Source: Anaerolineae bacterium
Lineage (GTDB): Bacteria; Chloroflexota; Anaerolineae; B4-G1; SLSP01
NCBI GenBank assembly: GCA_026991395.1
Contig: JALXBP010000084.1
Span: 20,221 to 54,404 of the forward strand
Direction of reading: 5' to 3'
DNA: 34,184 bases
Made by a program: the position numbers and the translations under genes. Within the stretch, counting starts at the first letter, position 1; every line of letters begins with the position of its first letter. The notes beneath the pieces were generated by a model. It did no database searches. It worked only from the letters and a program-made list of their open reading frames with translations, and was not told the DNA's origin. Shown one piece after another: positions 1-9,721 of the stretch.

Positions 1-530
1 CACCGGCATCCTCCTCTCCGTTGTCGTTCACGTCGTACCATACCCGGTTCCCTACGCTCAGCCGGTAGAAGCCGAAGTCTATCGTCAGGTTCGTGTTCGC
101 GTCCCCGTCGCCGTCTCCCGTCGGCTCCCCGCCGACCGTCAGCGTTACCACGCTGCTCGCCACGTAGCCGCCCGCGCCCAGGTCGCCGTTCACCGCCCCG
201 TGATCCACGTCGTTTACGTCGCTGTTCCCCCCGTAGGTCGCCGTGCTGTTCGCGTATCCTTCCAGCACGCCGCCCGCGGTGAAGTTGCTCCCCGTGATCA
301 CCACTACGTACCCTCTCGCAGGCAGCAGTCTCGTGAAGGTGTAGTACCCGCCGTCCGCTGTGACCGTCGTCGAAACCAGTTCGTCCACGCCCGCCGTGTA
401 GCTCCCGTCTCCGTTCGTGTCCTCGTAGAGCTCCACCGCCACGCCGTCGATGCCCACCTCGCCCGCATCGACCTGCCCGCTGTCGTCCGTGTCGTACCAC
501 ACCCGGTTCCCTAACGCTACCAGCGCCACC
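1..530 (-). repeat. Tandem SdrD_B coding repeat, copy 1 (may extend beyond the left edge)
   Basis: caccggcatcctcctctccgttgtcgttcacgtcgtaccatacccggttccctacgctcagccggtagaagccgaagtctatcgtcaggttcgtgttcgcg at 1 recurs nearly verbatim at 880. Confidence 0.9.
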
Positions 531-3500
531 AGCCCGAAGTCCACCGTCGGGTCGTGCGTCCAGCCCTGGCTGCCCTCTACCGTGTTGTTCCCCTGCGCGC
601 CACCGCTCCCCGCCGTCGGCGTGAAGACCGCGCTCCGTATCGCTGTCCCTGCCCAGCGCACGCCGTTGTCGTCGCCGTCGATGTTGTTCCCAGGGTCGCC
701 AGAACTGGCAAGGTCCGTGCTGCTCGTGTACGCCGCAGGTACCTCCACCTCCACCGCGTATCCCTCTCCCGAGACCAGCCCCGTGAAGGTGTAGTACCCC
801 TGCGCGTCCGTCGTCGTGGTCGCTATCACCGCGCCGCTCCCATCGACCAGCCGCACCGTCAGCCCTCCGGCTCCACCTTCACCGGCATCCTCCTCTCCGT
901 TGTCGTTCACGTCGTACCATACCCGGTTCCCTACGCTCAGCCGGTAGAAGCCGAAGTCTATCGTCAGGTTCGTGTTCGCGTCCCCGTCGCCGTCTCCCGT
1001 CGGCTCATCGCCGCCGGTTACCGAGACGGGCGTACTGGCCACGTATCCGCCGCCGCCCAGTGTCCCGACCACTACACCGTGATCGACATCGTTCACGTCG
1101 CTGTTCCCGCCGTAGGTCGCCGTGCTGTTCGCGTATCCCTCCAGCACGCCGCCCGCGGCGAAGTTACTCTCCGTGATCACCACCAGGTAGGCCAGGTTCG
1201 GCGCAAGGCTCGGATAGAGGCGCGTGAAGGTATAGTATCCGCCGTTCGCCGTGGTCGTCGTCGAAACCAGTTCATCCACGCCGGGCGTGTAGCTTCCATC
1301 TTCATTCGTATCGCGGTAAAGCTCCACCGCCACGCCGTCGACGCCCACTTCGCCCGCATCGACCTGCCCGCTGTCGTCCGTGTCGTACCACACCCGGTTC
1401 CCTAACGCTACCAGATCGACGAAGCCGATGTCGAAGGTGTAATTGTCGTCGGTGATGATCGGCGTCGTGATGATCAGTCCATCCGAATCCAGCGCGTCAT
1501 CGCTCCCCGCATCCGTGAGCGTCTGCGTGTAGGCTTCCAGCGGCCCGCCGGGGGCGAAGTTCTCCTCCAGTACCGTGATCGTGTAGGCCTGGCTCACCGG
1601 CACGGTGAAGGTGTAGTAGCCGTTTGCATCGGTCGTTGTCGTGAAGATGCGTCCGTCGGGATAGGTCAGCGTCAGCGTAACCCCGGCCACACCGTTGGCC
1701 GCCCCGTCGTTCTGCACGCCGTCGTTGTTCTCGTCGAACCAGAGGTAGTTGCCCACCTCGACCAGGCGGACGAAGCCGTAATCCAGCGTCAGGTCCTCGG
1801 TGAAGGCGGTCGTCAGCGTGGTCGTGATAGCGTAAGGCGCACCGCCAAAGGTCTGGGTGATCGCGGCATCGGAGTCTGTGGCCGCCGTCGCAGCCGCCGC
1901 CTGATAGAGCGTCTGCGTGAACTCAGCCAGCGGCCCGCCGGCCATATAGCTGACACTGGAGATGCGCACCGTGTACGTTACACCCAGCGGCAGATGCTCG
2001 AAGAGATAACGGCCGGTTGCGTCGGTCGTCGTGCTGGTAATGTACGCCCCGGTCTGGCCGTTGAAGAGATCGATAACGACCCCGCCCAGGCCAAACTCGC
2101 CCGCGACCGATCCCTGCAGGCCGTCATCATCCAGATCGTACCAGACATAATCACCAAGACGTCCCAGAGGCCATGTGAGCATCTGCTCGTCCTCGGTGAT
2201 GTAGGGACGCACGCCTATCACGGTATCGGTGAGCGAGGTGTTGTGGACGATCGCCGTGTTGGTGAACAGGTCATCGGTGTAGATGGCGCGATCGAGACGG
2301 GCGGTGCAGGTGAAGATCGCTATGCCGCCCACGTCCAGCGAGGCCAGCGTCCACGTTACTACCCGTCCGTCGGGGGCAATCGTCCCCCCGGCGGAGGCAC
2401 CGATGGCGGTCAGCCCATCGGGCAGCACGTCGGTGATGAGGAGGCTGTAGGCGATCGCGTCGCCGTCGTTCGTCACGGTGAGCGTGTAGATCGCCGTCTG
2501 CGGATCATCCGTTACACGCCCCTCTTTGGCGATATGGACGTTCGGCTCTCCAACGGTGTTACTGACCTCGTTGCTCGTCGTTACCACGCTCGCCGTCGCA
2601 TGCGTCATCGAGGCCGTGTTGGTGATGAGGTCTCCGGCATTCGCATCGGCATCGGCAGAGGGCCACTCGTGCGAGATGCGGGCCGTAACGGTGACGAAAG
2701 CCTGCGTGTCGTGCGGGATGGAGGCGAAGGTAGCCGTCAGCGATTGCCCGCTCCAGCTCGCCGCCGCGCCCGTACCGCCCGCCGTCGTGACGCTCTTGAT
2801 GCGCAGACGGCTATCGACCGTGTCCGTAACGACCACATCGTACATCGTCGCCCGGATAGGAGCACGAGGCACGATGAGGGTATAGGTTACCAGCGTGCCG
2901 AGTGTCGCCGTCGGCGGCGGCGCGAAGTTCATCACCTTGGCGATGCCTCCGTCAACCGTGCGCAGTGCGGTGGAATGGCTGCCGCCGCTGTAGCGCCGCG
3001 TGATCGTCGTCGGCTCCGAATGGCCCGGCCAGGCATCGTAGGCCAGCTTCACCCGGCTGGGAAGGAAGACGTTCGCCGTGATGCCCGACGATACCCGCAG
3101 CACGACGGTCATCATCAGCGTACCCGAATCGCCGCTTGGGGGGAAGCCGAGCCGATTGATGTGCCACACCAGTTCATCCTCGTCGCCAGGTGTCGGCTCG
3201 GCGGTTACGACGGAGGCAGCGTCATCGCTGGCGATGGAGGAGGTCACGAAGCTCAGGCCGTCGGCGATGGTGTCGGTTACGACCAGATCGTAGGCCGTCA
3301 TACCGGTCTGCGAGTAGGGCCAGCGGCTGGCAATGGTGATGGGGAAGGTGTAGGTTACCAGATCATCGGCACCGACGACGCAGCCCATCTCATCCATGCG
3401 CGTTACCAGCGCATTGTCGAAGGCCACATCCGCCATCTGATAGGTGTAGAAACCGACTCGACCGCGCGGATAGAAATCGGGATCGTAGGCTTCCAGCACC

Positions 3501-6500
3501 AGTTCGCCGTTGACGAAGGCTTGCAGGTGATTGCCCACGGCCCGCACCTCGATGTGATACCATTCGCCCGGCACGTAGGTCATATCGAAGCGCTGGGCCA
3601 GCACGGGATAGGTCGCGCCATCGCGCTTCTGGAGCCGCATCCGTGGCGTATTGTTGCGCCACTGGAAGCGATACCAGTGGTGATCATCTACGTAGCGGAA
3701 GTAGAGGCCGAAATAGCGTTCCCCATCCTCCGGCACACGCACCATCGCGCTGAAGCTATAGTCGCTCCAACTGCCCTCTCCAGCCAGTGCTCGAACAAGG
3801 CCCGTCGTATTCTCGAAGAGCACGGCGGCCTGCGCCGGGGCGGCGGGATCGCCGATGATAGACCAGGGGGCGGGCGGCAGGAGCGTCCAGCCGTCGGCCA
3901 CGCCATCATTGAAGTCCTCGTGGAGCAGGGTGGCATTGCACCCCGGAGGGGTTACGTAGCTCTTGCCGATGTGCAGCAGCGGGGCCACGATCCTCACCTT
4001 CGCCGTGTCGGTGTAGAGATAGGTCTGGCCGTCATCCACGTAGCTCATCTCCAGGTGATTAACCTGTTGCGCGCCGCCGTAGTTGCTCTCCACATCGCGG
4101 ATCACGGCGGTCAGCACACCACTGATGCGCACCGTGCCGGGGAGATCGCCCAGCGACCAGACGACGTTCCCCGTTCCCAGGTAGGCCGGAGTGGAACTGG
4201 GTGTCGGGTGCGTCGTCGTCGGGCCGCCGCTGTTGCCGTCGCCGTCGACGGTCATCGTGAGCGCCGAGGCAACATAACCCAGCCCGTCCGGCAGGGCGTC
4301 GGTGAGCACGGTCGAGGCGTAGAGGTTGTCGTAGTCGGAGAGGGCGACATCGAAGGTGAAGACGGTCAGACTGCCGATCGTCCCCGTCTGCACCTCCGGA
4401 TTCTTCTCGAAGCGGGCCAGCAGCGTGGCGTAGGCCACATCATCAACCTGATTGTTGGTACAGCCGCTATCGCAGCCGGTCGTTGCCGTTACGACATTGG
4501 CATTGTTCCCCGTCGCGCCGTGGATGGCGCTCACCTGCGCCGTCCACGTCCCGCCTGCAGGAATGGTAGCCGGATGCCAGATTACCGTGTTGCCGCTCAC
4601 CGTCGGCACGGCCCCATCCGAGCCGTTGGTCGCCTGCAGAGCACTGTACGTGTTGCCCGCCACGTCGGTAACGACGACGTTGTAGGCGGCTCCCGTTCCC
4701 GTGTTGGTAATCCGAACCGTCCAGGTTACGCGCTCACCGACATCGGTCGTCTGCGCGTGCGGCAGTTTGGCGACGACGAGATCGGGGCCGATGATGTTGA
4801 GCGCCGTCGTCGATGTCGCGACATAAGGCCCGGTCAGACTGCAGTCCGGCACATCGTCATCGTACTGCACAACGGCGATATTCGGCCCGCCGGGCAGCGC
4901 ACAGGTGCCCGCCGGTGTATCGTTGCGGGCGCGGAAGGTGATCGTCGTCCTGCCGGAGGGGAGCACCATCCAGGTATAGACCACCGTCTGCCCCAGATCG
5001 GTCGTCCCCGAAGGCGGCGTGCTCACATAGACCGTCTCGCTGTACACGTATCCGGCGGGCAGCGTGTCGGTGAAGATCACGCCGTAAGCCGGTGGGCCGG
5101 CGTTCTCCAGCGTTACGGTGATCAGCCCGCCGCAACGGTGGAAGGAGAGAGCCGGCATATCCGGCGTAACGAGTGGATCGCCGAAGACGGGGCGCGTGCG
5201 CAGCACGACCGCATCGCCCTCCACGAGGTGGCGGCAGCCGTTCGGGCAGCCCCACGCCCCCTCCACCTCGTTCTGCATATCGAGTTCGGTACAGCCGTTC
5301 GGCTGGACGATGCGCGTGCTGATCGTCAGCACGCGGCTGGCTCCGGCGGCCAGCGGCCCAAAGGTCCACGTGATCAACTGCCCGGACTGCACGTAGCCCG
5401 GCGTCGCATCGACGAAGGTTACATTGGGGGGCAGCGTATCGGTCACGACGACGACACTCGCCGGAGCCGCATTGCCCGCGTTGGTCGCCGTGATCGTCCA
5501 GTTGACATACTCTCCCGGCTCACCGTAGACGATCTCCGTCAGCGGCGGCGTGCGGTCGATGTTCACCCCCGTCTTGACGATGGTGAGATCGGGCTGACGC
5601 ACGGGCAGGATGAAGTGCGAAGCATCGGTCAGATAGACGCCTCTGCAGACATCGCGGTAACTGGTGTGGACGACCAGTTGCCCGCCCTCGAAAGGACAGG
5701 AGGGCACGACGTCGAAACGAATGTAGACGATGCCCGAAGGCGAGATGCGTGAGAGCCATTCTCCCAGCGGCGGTCCACTCGACGGATCCCACACCAGGGT
5801 CTGGCCGCTGATCGTCGGATCGGGGCCAGGTTGCCAGTGGACGGTATCGGTGCTGACCTCGGTCGAGGCAGGGATGTAGGCCAGGCCGGTCGGCAGCGTC
5901 TCCGTAACCGTCGCCGAGTAGACGCTGAGCAGTCCGGCATTCTTCAGCGTGATCGTAACCGTGCGGCTGTAGCACGAATCGATGGGCGTCAGCATCTGGT
6001 TGGTGTTGATGAGAATGGTCGGCGGCAGTTCCACGTGGGAGCGTTCCGGGCCTACCGAGCAGCAATTCTCCCCCAGGCATCCCCGTGTCGCCGAGTAGAT
6101 GTTGGTCAGGTCCTCACAACTGACGATCTGCGCCGTGAATTTGATCGTATACATCTCCCCGGAGAGAATCGTCAGGTCTTCCCAGCGGGTCGTCTGGCCG
6201 TTGACGATGGGGGCCGCTCCGGCAGCCGAGCCGAGCGTCGAAGTCATCGTCGAGGTCAGGTAGCGCAGCCCGCTTCCGAGCACGTCGGAAAGGACAACGT
6301 TCCGCGCAGCGCCCGCACCTCCGTTGATCGCCGTCAGCGTCCACGTCACGACATCATCCTGGGCGTAGATCACTTCCGGGAATTTGGTGAGGAACATATA
6401 GGGCGCAAGGGTCAGCGGCGAACCGCCGCTATCGGAGACCGAGCACTGCTCACCCGTAACACCGTTGTCGCCACAGGCGTTTTCGTAGTAAAGCGTCGTC

Positions 6501-8926
6501 TGCAGCGGTGCAGCGCCACTGTTGCAATGAAGCTGCACGTGCAGATGCAGCGTCGCCGTCGTCGCCGAGGTGAAGGCGTCGCCGTAGAACCAGTGGTAAC
6601 CGGAGGCATTGGCCGTGGTGTAGAGCGGCGTAACACCGCTGAAATCGAAAGCCGAGAGGACGGCATAGGTATCGGTTACCAGGTCCAGGCGGACGTCATA
6701 GGCCCCCACATCGGAGGTGCGCTCGATATCGATCGCCACGGTGTACTCGCTGCAGGCTTCCACCTGCGCCGGAATGTCGCGCACGGTAACCTCCATCTCC
6801 GGGGCGAGGCTGCCCATCGTGACACCTTCCTCGAAGCGGGGGCTTGCCGCACAGGGGCCGTTGCCGGTTACGCCCAGATCGAGGTAGGACCAATCGTAGA
6901 AGCTCGCATTGGAGCACATCGAAGGCTGCGTAATGGCCGTCCGGTAGGTAATCACCATCGTCGAGCCGGGCACGGTGATCGAGCATGTCGGCGAAATCTG
7001 CGTCAGGACGAGTTGATCATCGATCAGAGCCTCGACGTAAGTGGCCGGACAGCTCGTTGCCCCATCGCTGACCATGATCCCCGTCGAGTGGCTGATGTAA
7101 TGCTGGTAGTTGAGTGTCTCGGTGAAGACCATCCCTTGCCAGGTCGGCGTAACCGTCAGCGAGGTGAAGGTATAGGTATTCACGACCGTGTAGGCCGGAT
7201 TGGCGCAGTTGGGTGCGGCCTGCGGGTCCGCCCCCTTGCTCGAGCCGACAACCGAATCGCCGCATTGGATATGCGTCGTCGCCGAGGCCGTCGCCACCTG
7301 GCGACAGTCCTGACAGTCGGCCCCCGTCGCCGTGACGACGTTCGTCGCCGCCGTTCCGCACAGCGAGCAGCCGGAAACAACCGGGGTTCCGAAGACCGGC
7401 TCCAATGTCGTGGCGGCGGAGACCAGCCACGTAATGTAGCTCCGCGTCCCAATGGTGAAGACGGAGCCGCCGTCGGCATCCCGGACGAACCACCCCTCGG
7501 GCACGGCATCGGTGACGAGTGCCGAACCGGCAACGCCTGCCGGATCGATGTTGATCGTCGCCGTTACATCCTGACCGAGATAGATCTCCTCCGGCATCGA
7601 CTTGGAGAGCGAGAGGTTCGGCGGCGTTGCGATCAGATGCCATGGCGCAAATTGCGGAGCATTCGTGTAATAGTGATGACACCGATCCTCGTATGTCATA
7701 TCGAACCGGAACATTCCGGTCGGTGAACCGGAAAGCGTGCACATATTCGCGGGAAGCGTCAGGGTGAAGACGAGATCGAAGGTCTCGCCGGCAGGAATCG
7801 GCGGCAGATGGAAAGCGCCGCCCGTGTAGGTTACGTTGGGGGCAGGCGTGACGACGAAAGGCGTAAAGTCCACGGTGTAAGTGCCGCTGTAGGCCGTCGC
7901 CGTCCCATCGTTCGTAATCGGCACGGTGAAGACTTGGGAGCCCGTACAATAGGGGACATCGAAACTGCTCGGCAAAGGTGTTAGCAGCGTGGGAACCGTG
8001 GGGATGAGGTCCACGGCCCCCTTGGCCGTCTGCGGGAGGAGACAGGAGCCGGAGCCACAGCCCCACGTCGCCGTAACCACATTCTCCAGCTCGGAGCAGC
8101 CCACAACACGCGCAGCAATATCGAAGGAGCGTGTCTCACCCACGGGAATGGAGACGTAGCTCGTCGAGGTGAGACCGCTGACATACTCCAGGCCGTTGCC
8201 CAATACATCGCTCACAACGACATTGGAGACCCGACCATAGCCCGTATTCTCGACCGTTATCGTCCACGTTACCACATCATCGAGATGAGCAGGAATAACG
8301 GCGGGCTCCTTGCGGATGGTGATCGCGCCGGGCTGTACCGCAAAATCGGTGTACACGTAGATAGGCGGAGCCCCATCCTGCGTTACCGTTACCAGATTCT
8401 GCCCCGAAACGGCGGAACAGGTCGCCTCGTACACGGCCTCCAGCTCGACGACCTCGTTGGGAGCCATCGTGCCCACATCGAAGGTGCGCACCGTCGGCTC
8501 GAAGCCGACCGGCATCGTGCTGGTCACGAAAACCCCCGTCGCCGTCGAACCATCATTGGTCAGCCGAATGGTGAAGGTAACCGTATCACAGTTTTCGATC
8601 TGTGTTGGCCCCTCCACCTGCACACCCGTCCCGTCATCGGTGATGAGGCGCTGCGGAGCCAGGAGCCTGCGCGGCTCTACCGACCGAGAGCGCATACAGG
8701 GCGAAACCGCCTCCTGCGCGGAGGCCGGCGCATCACGATGGAAGCTCTCTTTCGCTGCCGCGCTTTTCACCGCGCCGGATAGCGCCGCAGGGGCGATCCC
8801 TCCGTCATACCAGCTCGGTAAAACCTGCGAAACCCCCGCGGCCTCGACAGAGGCAACGGGGAAGGGGATGATTCCGATCAGTAAGGAGATCAGCGCCCAG
8901 ATACTGAAAAGCCTACGTTTGTTCAT
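1..8926 (-). CDS. Giant secreted surface protein, partial (continues past the left edge): signal peptide, many DUF11/TIGR01451-like repeats, one LamG/concanavalin-like domain, C-terminal SdrD_B-like repeats
   Basis: ATG at 8926 (MNKRRLFSIWALISLLIGIIPFP...) preceded by GGAGG on the minus strand. The frame read at the left edge (WYDVNDNGEEDAG) is in register with this start. No ORF in the track uses this frame, consistent with no stop in 2..8926. DUF11-like phrases (VTWTITVENTGYGRVSNVVVSDVLGNGLEYV) and SdrD_B-like phrases (LGNRVWYDTDDSGQVDAGEVGVDGVAVELY). Confidence 0.93.
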   Translation of the reverse strand, partial: MNKRRLFSIWALISLLIGIIPFPVASVEAAGVSQVLPSWYDGGIAPAALSGAVKSAAAKESFHRDAPASAQEAVSPCMRSRSVEPRRLLAPQRLITDDGTGVQVEGPTQIENCDTVTFTIRLTNDGSTATGVFVTSTMPVGFEPTVRTFDVGTMAPNEVVELEAVYEATCSAVSGQNLVTVTQDGAPPIYVYTDFAVQPGAITIRKEPAVIPAHLDDVVTWTITVENTGYGRVSNVVVSDVLGNGLEYVSGLTSTSYVSIPVGETRSFDIAARVVGCSELENVVTATWGCGSGSCLLPQTAKGAVDLIPTVPTLLTPLPSSFDVPYCTGSQVFTVPITNDGTATAYSGTYTVDFTPFVVTPAPNVTYTGGAFHLPPIPAGETFDLVFTLTLPANMCTLSGSPTGMFRFDMTYEDRCHHYYTNAPQFAPWHLIATPPNLSLSKSMPEEIYLGQDVTATINIDPAGVAGSALVTDAVPEGWFVRDADGGSVFTIGTRSYITWLVSAATTLEPVFGTPVVSGCSLCGTAATNVVTATGADCQDCRQVATASATTHIQCGDSVVGSSKGADPQAAPNCANPAYTVVNTYTFTSLTVTPTWQGMVFTETLNYQHYISHSTGIMVSDGATSCPATYVEALIDDQLVLTQISPTCSITVPGSTMVITYRTAITQPSMCSNASFYDWSYLDLGVTGNGPCAASPRFEEGVTMGSLAPEMEVTVRDIPAQVEACSEYTVAIDIERTSDVGAYDVRLDLVTDTYAVLSAFDFSGVTPLYTTANASGYHWFYGDAFTSATTATLHLHVQLHCNSGAAPLQTTLYYENACGDNGVTGEQCSVSDSGGSPLTLAPYMFLTKFPEVIYAQDDVVTWTLTAINGGAGAARNVVLSDVLGSGLRYLTSTMTSTLGSAAGAAPIVNGQTTRWEDLTILSGEMYTIKFTAQIVSCEDLTNIYSATRGCLGENCCSVGPERSHVELPPTILINTNQMLTPIDSCYSRTVTITLKNAGLLSVYSATVTETLPTGLAYIPASTEVSTDTVHWQPGPDPTISGQTLVWDPSSGPPLGEWLSRISPSGIVYIRFDVVPSCPFEGGQLVVHTSYRDVCRGVYLTDASHFILPVRQPDLTIVKTGVNIDRTPPLTEIVYGEPGEYVNWTITATNAGNAAPASVVVVTDTLPPNVTFVDATPGYVQSGQLITWTFGPLAAGASRVLTISTRIVQPNGCTELDMQNEVEGAWGCPNGCRHLVEGDAVVLRTRPVFGDPLVTPDMPALSFHRCGGLITVTLENAGPPAYGVIFTDTLPAGYVYSETVYVSTPPSGTTDLGQTVVYTWMVLPSGRTTITFRARNDTPAGTCALPGGPNIAVVQYDDDVPDCSLTGPYVATSTTALNIIGPDLVVAKLPHAQTTDVGERVTWTVRITNTGTGAAYNVVVTDVAGNTYSALQATNGSDGAVPTVSGNTVIWHPATIPAGGTWTAQVSAIHGATGNNANVVTATTGCDSGCTNNQVDDVAYATLLARFEKNPEVQTGTIGSLTVFTFDVALSDYDNLYASTVLTDALPDGLGYVASALTMTVDGDGNSGGPTTTHPTPSSTPAYLGTGNVVWSLGDLPGTVRISGVLTAVIRDVESNYGGAQQVNHLEMSYVDDGQTYLYTDTAKVRIVAPLLHIGKSYVTPPGCNATLLHEDFNDGVADGWTLLPPAPWSIIGDPAAPAQAAVLFENTTGLVRALAGEGSWSDYSFSAMVRVPEDGERYFGLYFRYVDDHHWYRFQWRNNTPRMRLQKRDGATYPVLAQRFDMTYVPGEWYHIEVRAVGNHLQAFVNGELVLEAYDPDFYPRGRVGFYTYQMADVAFDNALVTRMDEMGCVVGADDLVTYTFPITIASRWPYSQTGMTAYDLVVTDTIADGLSFVTSSIASDDAASVVTAEPTPGDEDELVWHINRLGFPPSGDSGTLMMTVVLRVSSGITANVFLPSRVKLAYDAWPGHSEPTTITRRYSGGSHSTALRTVDGGIAKVMNFAPPPTATLGTLVTYTLIVPRAPIRATMYDVVVTDTVDSRLRIKSVTTAGGTGAAASWSGQSLTATFASIPHDTQAFVTVTARISHEWPSADADANAGDLITNTASMTHATASVVTTSNEVSNTVGEPNVHIAKEGRVTDDPQTAIYTLTVTNDGDAIAYSLLITDVLPDGLTAIGASAGGTIAPDGRVVTWTLASLDVGGIAIFTCTARLDRAIYTDDLFTNTAIVHNTSLTDTVIGVRPYITEDEQMLTWPLGRLGDYVWYDLDDDGLQGSVAGEFGLGGVVIDLFNGQTGAYITSTTTDATGRYLFEHLPLGVTYTVRISSVSYMAGGPLAEFTQTLYQAAAATAATDSDAAITQTFGGAPYAITTTLTTAFTEDLTLDYGFVRLVEVGNYLWFDENNDGVQNDGAANGVAGVTLTLTYPDGRIFTTTTDANGYYTFTVPVSQAYTITVLEENFAPGGPLEAYTQTLTDAGSDDALDSDGLIITTPIITDDNYTFDIGFVDLVALGNRVWYDTDDSGQVDAGEVGVDGVAVELYRDTNEDGSYTPGVDELVSTTTTANGGYYTFTRLYPSLAPNLAYLVVITESNFAAGGVLEGYANSTATYGGNSDVNDVDHGVVVGTLGGGGYVASTPVSVTGGDEPTGDGDGDANTNLTIDFGFYRLSVGNRVWYDVNDNGEEDAGEGGAGGLTVRLVDGSGAVIATTTTDAQGYYTFTGLVSGEGYAVEVEVPAAYTSSTDLASSGDPGNNIDGDDNGVRWAGTAIRSAVFTPTAGSGGAQGNNTVEGSQGWTHDPTVDFGLVALVALGNRVWYDTDDSGQVDAGEVGIDGVAVELYEDTNGDGSYTAGVDELVSTTVTADGGYYTFTRLLPARGYVVVITGSNFTAGGVLEGYANSTATYGGNSDVNDVDHGAVNGDLGAGGYVASSVVTLTVGGEPTGDGDGDANTNLTIDFGFYRLSVGNRVWYDVNDNGEEDAG
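880..1412 (-). repeat. Tandem SdrD_B coding repeat, copy 2 (offset 879 bp, becoming 891 bp after a 12-bp indel)
   Basis: Near-identical DNA to 1..530. The offsets are multiples of 3, so the protein frame is kept. Confidence 0.9.
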
Positions 8927-9272
8927 CGTGCTTGGCCTCCTTCCGCCACCAGGCGGTGGAAAAGACAAACTCTCCTGCGAGAACCAGGATGACGGCAAGT
9001 ACGGCCACAGGCGCGTGGCCTCCTGAGACGGGTAAGAGAGGTTCAGGCGAAACGGGGGTCCCGACCACCGGGGTCGCCGACGCGGGGGGTGGCGGCGGTG
9101 TCGGCGTCGTCGGTATCGGCGTCGGCGTTGGCGTCATCGTTGGCGACGGCGTCGGTGTCGGCGTAAAACCGGCCATGGCGGGAGCGACGCCGTATCCAGG
9201 CCAGATCACAGCCAAGGTTATGGCCACGATCAGCAGGCTCGCCACACCCCACGATAAATGCCCCTTCTTCAT
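8913..9272 (-). CDS. Small secreted/anchored protein: signal peptide, Thr-Pro linker, LPVSGG + hydrophobic segment + basic tail (sortase-signal-like)
   Basis: MKKGHLSWGVASLLIVAITLAVIWPGYGVAPAMAGFTPTPTPSPTMTPTPTP...LLPVSGGHAPVAVLAVILVLAGEFVFSTAWWRKEAKHDEQT. AGGAGGTGGAGG lies just upstream of the ATG at 9272. The 3' end overlaps the giant gene start by 14 nt. Confidence 0.75.
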   Translation of the reverse strand: MKKGHLSWGVASLLIVAITLAVIWPGYGVAPAMAGFTPTPTPSPTMTPTPTPIPTTPTPPPPPASATPVVGTPVSPEPLLPVSGGHAPVAVLAVILVLAGEFVFSTAWWRKEAKHDEQT

Positions 9273-9344
9273 CCTCCACCTCCTCATATTCAGCCCCCAA
9301 CCCCTGCAACGACTGCACCGCTTGCAGTCCCGCAAGCTACGTTG

Positions 9345-9373
9345 ATTATAAAGGAACCCAAAAAGCAAGTCAA
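9345..9373 (-). promoter_or_regulatory. Sigma70-type promoter for the small gene + giant gene operon
   Basis: Minus strand TTGACT (9373-9368), N17, TATAAT (9350-9345), about 73 nt upstream of the ATG at 9272. Confidence 0.8.
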
Positions 9374-9677
9374 GATTAAATGGGTAACTTCTAACTAAGG
9401 CAAGACCATTTTTCATAAACTTGTTACCTTTCGTTGACAATTACCCCCTCGCCGCGAGAGGCAAGCACAACTCGCCCATCCCGACGCCACACGGCATCAG
9501 AACAGGCTCACGCGGCACAAGGGTAGAGTGAGGTGCCCGGTCAACAACAGGACAAGAGGATGCCCCCGAAGCACATTGCGGATGCCCTTCCTGCACCTAT
9601 TGGTCGGCACAAAGCCCGAAATCCTGCGCTGCAGCAAGCCTTGCGTGCAAAGAGATTGGCCGAGAGGGAGACGAAAA

Positions 9678-9703
9678 GCGTGCCCGCAGAGGTGCGGGCA
9701 CGC
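9678..9703 (-). terminator. Intrinsic terminator after the 9722..10861 gene
   Basis: Perfect 11-bp stem GCGTGCCCGCA/TGCGGGCACGC with a 4-nt loop, followed on the minus strand by TTTTCG. Confidence 0.8.
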
Positions 9704-9721
9704 CCAATGGATGAGCGGAGA

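Noticed and set aside
1-1412. Regular repeats as a CRISPR array
   Set aside because: The repeat units are hundreds of bp, in-frame protein-coding, and have no repeat-spacer structure.
1994-5752. Plus-strand ORF of 1252 aa (also 5831..7726, 554..1405, 8285..8782)
   Set aside because: Antisense shadow of the giant minus-strand gene. The translations are Arg/His/Gly-rich with no domain logic, whereas the opposite strand gives clean DUF11/SdrD_B domains.
9080-9175. Short-period gtcggcgtcgtcggtatcggcgtcggc repeats as a possible CRISPR or minisatellite
   Set aside because: It encodes a low-complexity Thr-Pro linker in a secreted protein; no spacers.
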